This document shows positions 34,271 through 41,890 of a stretch of DNA of 64,000 bases, piece by piece. The notes under the pieces are model-generated. The model did no database searches. It had not been told where the DNA came from and was given only the letters and a program-made list of their open reading frames with translations. Both the position numbers and the translations under genes were made by a program. Origin of the DNA: Mycobacterium sp. JS623 (GTDB lineage: Bacteria; Actinomycetota; Actinomycetes; Mycobacteriales; Mycobacteriaceae). The DNA is taken from positions 1,240,001 to 1,304,000 of the forward strand of contig NC_019966.1 in assembly GCF_000328565.1 (NCBI RefSeq), read 5' to 3'. Positions within the stretch are counted from its first letter, which is position 1. Every line of letters starts with the position of its first letter.

Positions 34271-35320
34271 ATGAGAAAAAGGACCGCTACCAATCGGTTG
34301 CCTCGCCGAATACTCGGTAAGGTTTGGCCCTGGATTCTGGTGGCCATTACCGCAGCGGCGGTGGGCGCAGCGTTCTTCATCGCTGTCTGGCAGCTTCCCT
34401 TGCTGTGGTCGCCTCCGCTCGACGATAACCAGCTGAAGCAACGGACTCTGACCGACAAGGAGTGGATTGACGTCCACACAGCTCGGCTCCAAGTCCAGAG
34501 CGCAAATCGGACCGCGGTCATCCAATTTGGCGGCGGATTCGTTCTCTTTTCGGGAGCGGTCCTGGCATGGACACAATTCGCGAACTCACGGAGAGCCGCG
34601 CGTGCAGACTTCCATCTTGATCTCTTCGATAAGTCTCTAACGAATCTCGGTGCGGAGTCATCAAGCTTGAGAACCGGGGGTATCTACGCTCTCGGTCAGC
34701 TGACCGAACTCTCGAAGGAACACCGACGAGTTGTTGTCGAGGTTCTAATCAATTTCATCCGCGAGAACAGCTCGCTTACGGATCCCAAGCCACCTCGGCC
34801 GAGGCTAGGAACAGAACTGTTGGCCGACAGTGGTCAAAATCTCCGCCAGTGGCGTCCCGACGTGCAGGCGGCTTTCGATGTCCTCGGAAGGCATACGTAC
34901 CTATGGCACGGGATCGATGCTCTTCGCTTCCGAGGCCTCGATCTGCGCAAAGTGACCCTTCTCGGCCATCGCCAAGGCTACATCGTCTCGGACTCGGACC
35001 TGTCTGGCGCTTGGTTGAAGGATGCCGACTTTAACGGATCATCATTCGCGAGAGCGACCTTCACCAACGCCGACCTCTCGGGAGCCAGACTCGATCATTG
35101 CAACTTGCGAGGAACTGACTTCACCGGCGCTCGATTCTTCCGTGCGAACGACGATGGCGAGGTCGAGGACCTAGTGACCATAGCGGGTGCAGTGTTCGAC
35201 AGCACCACGAAATGGCCTGACGGCTGGGACGCCGCGCAGGTTACGAGCCAAGGAGCGCGAGAAGTACGGAAAGACGAACGTCCGACCAGCGTGAGGCCGG
35301 TTGGCGTACCCAAGGTTTGA
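34271..35320 (+). CDS. Membrane-anchored pentapeptide-repeat protein
   Basis: The 349-residue product starts at ATG 34271 (MRKRTATNRLPRRIL). Two membrane helices lie at about 18-42 and 85-105. A cytosolic helical region follows (SSLRTGGIYALGQLTEL), and then a short pentapeptide-repeat block near 215-295 with A(D/N)LSG-type repeats (FRGLDLRKVTL, DSDLSGAWLKDADFNGSSFARATFTN, ADLSGARLDHCNL). Membrane proteins of this type are widespread in actinobacteria and cyanobacteria; no activity is established. Some pentapeptide proteins mimic DNA or act in defence, but nothing here points to either. Confidence 0.7.
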   Translation: MRKRTATNRLPRRILGKVWPWILVAITAAAVGAAFFIAVWQLPLLWSPPLDDNQLKQRTLTDKEWIDVHTARLQVQSANRTAVIQFGGGFVLFSGAVLAWTQFANSRRAARADFHLDLFDKSLTNLGAESSSLRTGGIYALGQLTELSKEHRRVVVEVLINFIRENSSLTDPKPPRPRLGTELLADSGQNLRQWRPDVQAAFDVLGRHTYLWHGIDALRFRGLDLRKVTLLGHRQGYIVSDSDLSGAWLKDADFNGSSFARATFTNADLSGARLDHCNLRGTDFTGARFFRANDDGEVEDLVTIAGAVFDSTTKWPDGWDAAQVTSQGAREVRKDERPTSVRPVGVPKV

Positions 35321-35334
35321 GTCCCGCTTTGGTT

Positions 35335-35529
35335 TCATAACGATTCGATCGCGCCTTGCGAACTCGCACTGTGCGCCGTTACGGCGACAGCCGGGGCGGT
35401 GTCCGTGATGCTCCTACGTACCCGATCTCGCAACAGGTCTGCTAATAAACGATGGACGTACGTCGGGTCGGCGGCGTGCTTCTCGCGCTGTCGAAGACTT
35501 TCAGCGCAACCAAGAGAAGTCGCTGTCAT
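35335..35529 (-). CDS. Small protein overlapping the end of the upstream gene
   Basis: ATG 35529 lies inside the last codons of the gene at 35501-36241, in another frame, and gives 64 residues (MTATSLGCAESLRQREKHA, then PTYVHRLLADLLRDRVRR). The helical, charged N-terminal part looks coding. It would be the last gene of the leftward phage-like cluster. A longer in-frame start at 35646 lies wholly within the upstream gene and has Ser/Thr/Met-rich nonsense composition. Confidence 0.4.
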   Translation of the reverse strand: MTATSLGCAESLRQREKHAADPTYVHRLLADLLRDRVRRSITDTAPAVAVTAHSASSQGAIESL

Positions 35530-36241
35530 CGAGGTCGTCGTCGAACTCTGCGACATCAGGAGCGTGGATCGAATACTCGTCATCGTCATTCTGGTCGTAG
35601 AAGTCGTCGACCTCAGCGGCATGTTCCGCATGAGTTGATGCGTCAAGCTTGCGGGAGATGTCAGCCCACATCGGTTCGGGCACCGTTGAACGCACCGCCT
35701 CGATGATCCTGTTCAGCTGAACCCTAATTTCAAGCAAGTCAGGTTGTCCGGCGCGGGCATCGAGGATCGACTGAAGTCGGCTCGCGGCGATGATGCCGGT
35801 GCTGACATCGACGGTGGTGTGCGAGTCAACAAGTGCCTCATAGCTTCTAGCCATGACGGTCTCAAAAAACGCCATCGGGGTGATCGCAATCGCCACGCCC
35901 TCAATGAAGTCGACCTCGTTCTCCCGAGCACGCCGTTCGAGGATCTCCCGGTATGTGGACTGGGCGACATTCTGGACAGGAAAGTGCCGTGCACAGTGGT
36001 TGCGCACCGAATCAATTGTCACCCGATCACACGTGTCGAGCGGGGCGTTGTCGTCGTCCAGAGTGCGCACGATCAATGCGTAACTAGCACCGGTTGCCAG
36101 CAAGTCGTTGACCTTCTGGCGCACACGGTCGTTACGGCATACCCGGCAGCGCGGCTCTAGATGAAAGCTGTTGTGCGGGATCAACTCCATCGACTTAGCC
36201 GTCTCCTTCATAGAGTGGGCAGCTGCCTCCGATAGAAACAT
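35501..36241 (-). CDS. Phage-like Cys/His-motif protein, possibly small-terminase-like
   Basis: ATG 36241 is preceded by GAGAAGGAGAAGCG, a strong ribosome-binding site; the product has 246 residues. Near the N-terminus are CRVCRN and VRNHCARHF, a Cys/His set often found in small DNA-binding proteins of actinobacteriophages. A central helical domain follows (IEGVAIAITPMAFFETVMARSYEALVD), then an acidic C-terminus (FYDQNDDDEYSI, DDDLDDSD). The layout recalls small terminase subunits, but I cannot confirm this. No large terminase is present, so a satellite-type use of a helper phage would be one explanation. Confidence 0.5.
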   Translation of the reverse strand: MFLSEAAAHSMKETAKSMELIPHNSFHLEPRCRVCRNDRVRQKVNDLLATGASYALIVRTLDDDNAPLDTCDRVTIDSVRNHCARHFPVQNVAQSTYREILERRARENEVDFIEGVAIAITPMAFFETVMARSYEALVDSHTTVDVSTGIIAASRLQSILDARAGQPDLLEIRVQLNRIIEAVRSTVPEPMWADISRKLDASTHAEHAAEVDDFYDQNDDDEYSIHAPDVAEFDDDLDDSDFSWLR

Positions 36242-36470
36242 CGCTTCTCCTTCTCGACTCGCGTGCACGGCTGGCTCACCCTTTAGAGAACGAGAGGCGC
36301 TGTTTCACAGGGCAGTACCGGCGAATCCAAGGCTTTGTGCGGTACTTCTCGGCACTTCGCGGACAATCCATGCGTATCGATCCAGCGCTAGCTGAACCGC
36401 GACATAGAGGCTGGCGGAGGATGTTCCGCTGGCCCCCAGTGATAGCTACGGGAACTGCTAGCGGCGTCGA

Positions 36471-36755
36471 TCAGCTGGCGGTCTTGTCGGCTAGCTCTGC
36501 ACGCCTGTAGCGAAGTTCGCGCTCACCCAAAACCTCTACATCATCGACGTATTCGTACGCCAGTGTGGCGAGCTTCTCCACCAGCAGCTCGCGCTGCTCG
36601 TCGGCGGCAGTTTCTACGAAGGGTGATTCATCGATGTGCCAGATCAAGAACCGCTTCGGCGGATAACCGTCGAAGTCGATCCTACGGCGGAAGCCGTCCT
36701 GCTCGCCGCCGTAGAGGTGCACCCAGACCTTGTTCTCATTGTTGTCAGACAGCAT
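36471..36755 (-). CDS. Small hypothetical protein of the leftward cluster
   Basis: The 94-residue product (MLSDNNENKVWVHLYGGEQDGF, then KRFLIWHIDESPFVE and LGERELRYRRAEL) has balanced composition and looks like a small alpha/beta protein. No family recognised. It lies between the Cys-rich protein gene and the gene at 35501, all on the minus strand. Confidence 0.65.
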   Translation of the reverse strand: MLSDNNENKVWVHLYGGEQDGFRRRIDFDGYPPKRFLIWHIDESPFVETAADEQRELLVEKLATLAYEYVDDVEVLGERELRYRRAELADKTAS

Positions 36756-36806
36756 GATTCGACCTCCTGGTAGTTGTTTTTGCCATCTCAGTCCACCTAA
36801 CCCAGG

Positions 36807-37160
36807 TCACCAGCACTCGCCCGCGTGCTCGGTGTTGCAGTCCCGGCAGACGTTGGTGGCCATGGAGACCCTGCGCACGGTGACGATGTGGGGTTTTCCG
36901 CCTTCTAGAACTGGAGCCTTTGTCTTGCACCCTCGGTGCACATAGCCACCGAACTGGACCACCCAGTGGATCTCCTGGCCCACGGCGATGCGCTTCTCAC
37001 AGCGTGGGCAAGTTCCTGGGTATCTCGCACGGAAACAGCCACTGCTATCCGTCTTGGGCTTGTTGTGCAGCTGCGCCCACGCTGAGGCCAGTAGCTGTTG
37101 GTCACTCAGCTCGCTGGTGTGCCTGCGACCACTGGTGCTACCTCTATTCGTTTTAGTCAT
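36807..37160 (-). CDS. Small zinc-finger protein of phage type
   Basis: ATG 37160 (MTKTNRGSTSGRRHTSEL) is preceded by ACAGGAAA. The 117-residue product has a zinc-binding set CPRCEKRIAVGQEIHWVV, then YVHRGC, and a C-terminal CRDCNTEHAGEC. Similar small proteins occur in mycobacteriophage early regions. Its start overlaps the end of the upstream gene by 8 bases. Confidence 0.65.
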   Translation of the reverse strand: MTKTNRGSTSGRRHTSELSDQQLLASAWAQLHNKPKTDSSGCFRARYPGTCPRCEKRIAVGQEIHWVVQFGGYVHRGCKTKAPVLEGGKPHIVTVRRVSMATNVCRDCNTEHAGECW

Positions 37161-37410
37161 AGCGCCATTTCCTGTCACTGTTCCCGGGGACGGGACTCTG
37201 CTGCCCGGCACTCTTCTGATCGGTCTGCGGGTCGCTCAGGGCCAATTCGGTGGACTCTGGCCTCGGCCACAAACTGGAGATCCTGGCGACGTCGACCATG
37301 ACATCAATGAAGGCATCGCAACGGACTCGTTGCGCGTCCAGGACCGCCTGACTCGTGATCGCTGTCTGGCCGAGCCGTTCGGCGAGCGACCGGTACTTAC
37401 GCCGTGTCAT
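37153..37410 (-). CDS. Small hypothetical protein next to the WhiB-like gene
   Basis: The 85-residue product (MTRRKYRSLAERLGQTAITSQA, then DAFIDVMVDVARIS) has a helical N-terminal half. ATG overlaps the stop of the WhiB-like gene as ATGA, and its end overlaps the next start, so the three genes are translationally coupled. No family recognised. Confidence 0.6.
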   Translation of the reverse strand: MTRRKYRSLAERLGQTAITSQAVLDAQRVRCDAFIDVMVDVARISSLWPRPESTELALSDPQTDQKSAGQQSPVPGNSDRKWRYD

Positions 37411-37745
37411 GCTGCAGCCTCCTGGTCGTCGTCGCGGCTGCGCCTGCCCGGAGAATAACTTCGCACCTGAGCCGCAACGACTCCGCCAGGTCGCCAGCCG
37501 TCCTGAGCCGCAAGCGACTCAAACCAGTCCTCACACTGCTGCAGGACTACACAGGACCGGCAGATGCGCTGTGCGGCCTTGTAGCGCGTGCGGACTTCGT
37601 CTCGGGACTCTCCAGGTTCAGGTGGGACGAAAAGTCGCCACTCGCCCCCACAGGCCGCGCCCTTGAACCCTGGAGCACCACCGAGGAGGGCCGTAGCAGG
37701 ATCGAGGTTCTCGATGACGCTCTTAGTGCTTCGAGTGCTTCTCAT
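37407..37745 (-). CDS. WhiB-like iron-sulfur regulator
   Basis: Four conserved cysteines are visible in this 112-residue protein: ACGGEWRLF, then RICRSCVVLQQC (C-x2-C-x5-C). DGWRPGGVVAAQ follows, corresponding to the WhiB glycine-rich turn. WhiB proteins bind a 4Fe-4S cluster and work with the main sigma factor; they occur only in actinobacteria and their phages. The start directly follows the stop of the DnaD-like gene. In mycobacteriophages such copies can influence host regulation and superinfection, so here it may regulate the element or other phages. Confidence 0.8.
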   Translation of the reverse strand: MRSTRSTKSVIENLDPATALLGGAPGFKGAACGGEWRLFVPPEPGESRDEVRTRYKAAQRICRSCVVLQQCEDWFESLAAQDGWRPGGVVAAQVRSYSPGRRSRDDDQEAAA

Positions 37746-38555
37746 TCAGGCCGGTTCCTTCCGACTCATGATTTCCAGGATCGAGTCGTAGTTCCGCGAG
37801 ATCTGAGCCACGCGGGTGATCTTGCGTTCCTCTTCCCTGGGCATCCAGATGGGCAGGTATCCGTGCCAGTCGGTGAAGAGCCAGTCGAAGACTGAGTGGA
37901 TCTCCGCCAGGGGACGCTTCCGGGTGAAGACCAGATAGATCACCGAGGAATACCACTTAGCCCGACGTCGGGCCGTGATCCTCTGCTTGGCATGAGGTAG
38001 CACCAGAGACTCGAAGTGGTCCACCAGGTCCTGGATCTCGGGGCTGAAGATGTTGAGTCGACCAGGTCGTTGGGAGCGTGTTTCCGGAGCACTCTTAGTT
38101 ACTCCAGGTACTTGTTCAAGAGACCTAGTAATAGACCTGTCTTGTTCTGTACTTCTATATGACTCACTAGTGGTACCGGAAAAATTTGCACCCCTCTCGA
38201 TCCGGGAGATCGCCGGGATCTCATGGTCATCGTGGACCTGGAGATGTCTAGATCTGTCCGGATCTGTTGCAGGTGAGATGAACTCGAAGACATTGCCCTT
38301 GGGTGTCTCGATGATGTCGAGGATCAGGGCCTTATGAAGTTCCTTCACGGCAGCCTTGGTCGTCCTTTCCCCGACACCACAGACCATGGAGATCTTGGCC
38401 ATAGTGATCGGACTGCCTGGAGTCTTCTGGACTAGCTGGCCGATGGTGTACAGCACGGTAAACGTGGTGGCCTTCACCTGGCCAAGGGCTTGATCTAGGA
38501 CCATCCGGATTGCCTCGGAATCAGGCTTCTCGTGCTGGGTCTTGTTGGATACCAT
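37746..38555 (-). CDS. DnaD-like replication-initiation protein
   Basis: ATG 38555 (MVSNKTQHEKPDSEA) is preceded by AAGGAGCTACC. The 269-residue product has an N-terminal winged-helix-like region (TVLYTIGQLVQKTP, MAKISMVCGVGERTTKAAVKEL) and a flexible middle. The C-terminal helical region (IQDLVDHFESLVLPHA, AKWYSSVIYLVF, FDWLFTDWHGYLP) is similar in layout to phage replisome organisers of the DnaD type. This suggests that the element can start its own replication after excision. The identity is inferred from layout. Confidence 0.55.
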   Translation of the reverse strand: MVSNKTQHEKPDSEAIRMVLDQALGQVKATTFTVLYTIGQLVQKTPGSPITMAKISMVCGVGERTTKAAVKELHKALILDIIETPKGNVFEFISPATDPDRSRHLQVHDDHEIPAISRIERGANFSGTTSESYRSTEQDRSITRSLEQVPGVTKSAPETRSQRPGRLNIFSPEIQDLVDHFESLVLPHAKQRITARRRAKWYSSVIYLVFTRKRPLAEIHSVFDWLFTDWHGYLPIWMPREEERKITRVAQISRNYDSILEIMSRKEPA

Positions 38556-38651
38556 TGCGGTAGCTCCTTGTTGGTGGTTCTTCAATGGAGTTTTGGGTGT
38601 TTCCAAGTTGGTAACGGAGGCCCTGGTCTCGGCCAGGGTCTCCTTCTCATA

Positions 38652-38951
38652 TCAGGCTGAAATAAGTGCTGCTACAGCGCTCTTGGCCTCCTCGATCGTG
38701 TTGATCGGACCAATGTCGCGGGTGCCTCGGGTGCAGGCCCGAGCCTGCGATGTGGTTGGGGCACTTGCCCTCATATCTCGCGGCGGCACTTTGTCGCCGA
38801 CCTGTGCGCCTACTGAGGCCTCCGTGGCCGGAGTCGAGTACCGCCGAAACAGGCTCACCAGAAGTGCAGCCTGTTCGGTGGTGAATGGAGGAGCCGCGTC
38901 AGCCAACTCCGTGGCGCGCTTGCGGATTGCTTCGATGGTCTCGGGCGTCAT
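38652..38951 (-). CDS. Small hypothetical protein of the leftward cluster
   Basis: The 99-residue product (MTPETIEAIRKRATELADAAPPF, then EQAALLVSLFRRYS and INTIEEAKSAVAAL) is helical with a Thr/Ala/Arg-rich middle. ATG overlaps the upstream stop as ATGA. The text TIEAIRKRATELA and ALLVSLFRRYS is typical of small proteins near the start of mycobacteriophage early operons. Function unknown. Confidence 0.6.
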   Translation of the reverse strand: MTPETIEAIRKRATELADAAPPFTTEQAALLVSLFRRYSTPATEASVGAQVGDKVPPRDMRASAPTTSQARACTRGTRDIGPINTIEEAKSAVAALISA

Positions 38952-39151
38952 TGAGCGACCGCCAGCAGGCCAACGATGCGCTGTCGCACAGCCTCGGTGA
39001 GGGGAGGAGACTTTTCGAGTGCCTTCTCAACGGCACGGACAAGGACCTCTTCGCGTAGCTGCACGCTGGCGGAGAGGAGTTCAGGGTCGTCAGCGGCACG
39101 GTGGCGCTTGAGAGCGGCCACGCTGGCATGCCGCGAGGAAAGAGTACGCAC
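38948..39151 (-). CDS. First small gene of the leftward cluster
   Basis: GTG 39151 gives 67 residues (MRTLSSRHASVAALKRHRA, then LLSASVQLREEVLVRAVEKALEKSPPLTE), helical and charged. It is coupled to the next gene by ATGA. No family recognised. The 254-base gap upstream contains a long palindrome and a tandem repeat that probably control this operon. Confidence 0.55.
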   Translation of the reverse strand: MRTLSSRHASVAALKRHRAADDPELLSASVQLREEVLVRAVEKALEKSPPLTEAVRQRIVGLLAVAQ

Positions 39152-39322
39152 TGGGTGACTCCGAGGTCAGACCGGACAGGGGCGAAGTGAACTCATTCGC
39201 CTCGGTCCTCGGAATCACGCCATCGAGTGCCGACCGGGCATGTGAAGGCCTCGATGATCTGGTCCACCGTTTCCAGGTGTTCCAAGCGCGGACACTACAC
39301 CTGCTCGATTTACGAGCACAAG

Positions 39323-39348
39323 GCCCAATTGCGCGGAATCAATTGGGC
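39323..39348. promoter_or_regulatory. Palindrome in the control region of the leftward operon
   Basis: GCCCAATTG (39323-39331) and CAATTGGGC (39340-39348) are perfect 9-bp arms around an 8-bp spacer. No T-run follows, so an operator is more likely than a terminator. It lies between the integrase gene end and the first gene of the small-gene operon. Confidence 0.5.
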
Positions 39349-39362
39349 GCGTGTGACTTTCA

Positions 39363-39383
39363 GCCTATAGTCCGCCTATAGTC
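39363..39383. repeat. Tandem 11-bp repeat in the control region
   Basis: GCCTATAGTC occurs at 39363-39372 and 39374-39383. Read on the minus strand this gives GACTATAGGC twice, so each copy could hold a TATAGG-like -10 box or a binding site. It sits 15 bases from the palindrome at 39323-39348. Confidence 0.45.
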
Positions 39384-39405
39384 AGGTGCCCTTAGTGAGT
39401 TGAAT

Positions 39406-40854
39406 CTACGCGCTGACCTGCGCTGTCTTCCAGATGACGTCGATGTCACGAGGATCGAACCTCTGGGTGTTCCCATGGTGGACCTTCTTGATTTTGATAT
39501 CGAGCAGCGAGGCCACGACGGTCCGGCGATCGATGATTGTGAAGTCGCGCGCCCACGTCTGGCGAGCATCGGGACCGGCAAGCCTGGCCACCAGCGGCGA
39601 GGTGACTGTGGCGCGTGCGTTGGCCTCAGCGGCATCGATCTGGGGCCGCAGCTTGGCCTCGATCGTCGCGAGAGACGCGGGGGAGATCTTGCCGTCTGCA
39701 GCCTGATCGACGAAGCCCGCTAGGCGCTTACGCAAGGTGTCGGCCAACTCCAGGGCCTGTGTCAGGGCATCGTTACCCGCCTGGGCGAAAAGCTTGATGG
39801 CATCGGGGCGCTCCATCCGTTCAAGGATTGTCTCCTCGACCAGAAGGTCTACGGCATCGGCCCGCCTACCGACACACGTCCGCTTCTCGCATAGGTAGCG
39901 CGCGGCCCTCGCACGGCTACTCGGCGCATCCGAATAGCGCATGACTGCCCCGCAGATCCCACACTTAGCGATACCAGTCAGCAGATGGCGAGGCTCGCGC
40001 CCTCGGTGCGTCGTCGTCTTCCTGGCTGGGGCGCTGAAGATGGCCAGCAGCCGCTCGTGTTGGGCGTCAGTGATGTATGGCCGCCACCGACCCCGGACGC
40101 GGTTGCCTTCGTTGTCGAGCAGCAGCTGGCCTCGGTGTTGACGCCATCCCGCGTACGTCGGCGAAGAGATCGTCACCCGCAGCGACTGAGGCTTCCAGTC
40201 CTTGCGGGCATTCTTCTGCAACTGCGGGGGCTGGATGCCACGTGCCGTGAAGTCGCGCGTGATTGCCCACAGCGACTCGCCCGCCAGCACGCGCTCGAAG
40301 ACCTCCCGGACAAGGGGCTCGGCCTCTTCGTCGATGACCCACCCCGTCGTGCGCCCGGTGTGGTCCCTCTCGCACTTGTAGCCCCATGCCGGTCGCCCGC
40401 CGGGGAGACCCTTGAGCGCGGCGGCGCGCTTGCCCCGTAGCACGCGCTCTCGGATCTGCTCAGCCTCGCGTTCGGCAAGTAGGGCATCGAGTCCGGTGTT
40501 GAAACGGTCGTCACCTCTCGACACGTCGTAGAGCTTTCCGGAGTAGCTCCACAATGCACCGCGTTCGGCGAGGAGGTCACGCAGCTCGACATAGCGCGCG
40601 ACGTCGCGTTGTGCACGCGATGCCTCCCACATGACGAGGACGTCGCCCTCCTCCAGGATGTTCGACAGCTTGCGCCACTCCGGGCGATCTTTGGTCGAGA
40701 ACCTCGAAGCGCCGCGATCGTTGTCGACGAGGACCTCGGCGACATCCCAGCCCTTGCGTGCGCAGACCGCACGGCATTCTTCCTCCTGGCTCTCAACGGA
40801 GCGAAACTCGCCGGTCTGATCACTGGAAACCCGACAGTAGACGATCGCGCGCAT
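39406..40854 (-). CDS. Large serine integrase
   Basis: Residues 1-140 of this 482-residue protein are a resolvase-type catalytic domain: catalytic Ser in AIVYCRVSS (about 10), then KDRPEWRKL and VMWEASRAQRDVARY. A recombinase domain (about 165-260, WGYKCERDHTGR, LWAITRDFTARGI, SPTYAGW) and a zinc ribbon (CGICG, then YLCEKRTC, about 300-335) follow, with a C-terminal coiled region. Size and layout match phiRv1-type integrases. It catalyses attP x attB recombination. The ATG is 15 bases from the attL arm, so the gene and its attachment site form one unit; the whole gene is intact. Confidence 0.95.
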   Translation of the reverse strand: MRAIVYCRVSSDQTGEFRSVESQEEECRAVCARKGWDVAEVLVDNDRGASRFSTKDRPEWRKLSNILEEGDVLVMWEASRAQRDVARYVELRDLLAERGALWSYSGKLYDVSRGDDRFNTGLDALLAEREAEQIRERVLRGKRAAALKGLPGGRPAWGYKCERDHTGRTTGWVIDEEAEPLVREVFERVLAGESLWAITRDFTARGIQPPQLQKNARKDWKPQSLRVTISSPTYAGWRQHRGQLLLDNEGNRVRGRWRPYITDAQHERLLAIFSAPARKTTTHRGREPRHLLTGIAKCGICGAVMRYSDAPSSRARAARYLCEKRTCVGRRADAVDLLVEETILERMERPDAIKLFAQAGNDALTQALELADTLRKRLAGFVDQAADGKISPASLATIEAKLRPQIDAAEANARATVTSPLVARLAGPDARQTWARDFTIIDRRTVVASLLDIKIKKVHHGNTQRFDPRDIDVIWKTAQVSA

Positions 40855-40869
40855 CTCTGCAGTATAGGC

Positions 40870-40893
40870 ACCGTTATTGATACCTAGTCTCGA
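40870..40893. other. attL: element arm and core CTCGA
   Basis: ACCGTTATTGATACC (40870-40884) is the element-side arm and CTCGA (40889-40893) the core shared with attR. Beyond 40893 is the chromosomal NlpC/P60 gene. In the rebuilt attP the arms are 12 bases apart and the centre of symmetry falls on TC, a non-palindromic dinucleotide as directional serine integrases require. Confidence 0.85.
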
Positions 40894-41890
40894 TCATCGT
40901 GCCGTTTCCGACGATCATGGCGACGTGGCCGTCCCAGACCGCGAGGTCGCCCGGCCGCAATGAGCCGGCATTAACCGCAGCACCGATGTCCTGTTCCTGT
41001 GCGAGTCGCGGGATGTTCAGTCCCGCTTCGTGATACGCCCACTGTGTCAGCCCGCTGCAATCCAGGCCGACTCCCGGAGCGGTGCCGCCCCACTGGTAGG
41101 GCACTCCGAGCTGGGTCAGCGCATGCCGAACCGCGCTGGCGGCCACCGCGTTTGGCGCCAATGCCGTGCTGCCATCCGGCAATCGGACAGCGAAGCCGTC
41201 GCCGAATGCCGCGGCGTCGGGCAACGGCGCGTCATGTGAGGCAAACCTCGCCAGATCATCCGCGCCATCCGGACCAGGCGCTCCGCCCATCCCCGACATC
41301 GGGCTCATCGGCGCACTGCCGCCGAATCCAGAGCCCAGCGACGGCATCGACGGCATCGACGCACTGCCCATGCCTGCGGGCGTCGTCGCGGCGGGCGAGG
41401 ACGGGGCCGCCGGTGCGCTGAGTGCGGCGGCGTGACCGTCCAAGTCGGACCGAAGCTCCTCGACGACCGCGACGGCCTCTTCGAGTGACCGCCGCGCCTC
41501 GGCCATCAGCCCTTCGACGCCGCCGGGCGAGTCCAGGTATGGCTCGAGCGCAGCAGCGCGAGCCTCGAATTCCTCGACGATCGTCCCTAGTCGCTCACGC
41601 GCGCGGGCCACCGCGGCACTCGCGTTTTGGGCCGTCGCCCCCAGCTCGCCCACTCTCTGCGCCAGCGCATTGGCCGCGGCGATCGTCGTCGCAGCGAACT
41701 CGGCCGCCGCATCCGATGCGGTGCCGGACCAGTTCATCTCGGCCTGGCTCCACGCCCGCTGTGAGGCCGCCGCGATGCCGGCGAGCGTGTTGTGCGCTGC
41801 ACCAAATGGATCGCTCGACCATCCGGGGCCAACGAGCGCCTGCACCTCGTGGATGGGCGCTGCCAGTGCCGCGACCAGGGCACTCGGCAT
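40874..41890 (-). CDS. NlpC/P60 cell-wall hydrolase truncated by the element
   Basis: The original protein is a secreted-type C40 peptidase: a helical N-terminal half (about 1-150), an Ala/Ser/Met/Gly-rich linker, then the catalytic domain with LDCSGLTQWAY (Cys), GHVAMIVGNG (His) and TMIE. After that Glu the reading frame enters the element and adds only TRYQ before TAA at 40874. The native last 27 residues now lie at 2145-2233. Product length is 338 instead of about 361. By spacing (His+12) the last native Glu may be the third catalytic residue, as in RipA. The start overlaps the upstream small gene (TGATG). Activity of the shortened protein is uncertain. Confidence 0.88.
   Translation of the reverse strand: MPSALVAALAAPIHEVQALVGPGWSSDPFGAAHNTLAGIAAASQRAWSQAEMNWSGTASDAAAEFAATTIAAANALAQRVGELGATAQNASAAVARARERLGTIVEEFEARAAALEPYLDSPGGVEGLMAEARRSLEEAVAVVEELRSDLDGHAAALSAPAAPSSPAATTPAGMGSASMPSMPSLGSGFGGSAPMSPMSGMGGAPGPDGADDLARFASHDAPLPDAAAFGDGFAVRLPDGSTALAPNAVAASAVRHALTQLGVPYQWGGTAPGVGLDCSGLTQWAYHEAGLNIPRLAQEQDIGAAVNAGSLRPGDLAVWDGHVAMIVGNGTMIETRYQ

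Larger units (their letters stand above)
2229..40893. mobile_element. Integrative element inserted in an NlpC/P60 gene by a large serine integrase
   Basis: Both ends carry CTCGA (2229-2233 and 40889-40893), and the interrupted host gene is restored exactly when the 38,660 bases between are removed. A large serine integrase gene sits at the high-coordinate end. Inside are a type I restriction operon, several HEPN and nuclease proteins, a resolvase module, and a phage-like leftward cluster with a WhiB-like and a DnaD-like protein. I see no virion, lysis, relaxase or type IV secretion gene. It is therefore not a complete prophage and not an obvious conjugative element. A phage satellite, a plasmid-like island or a decayed prophage carrying defence cargo are all possible. 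Confidence 0.9.
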
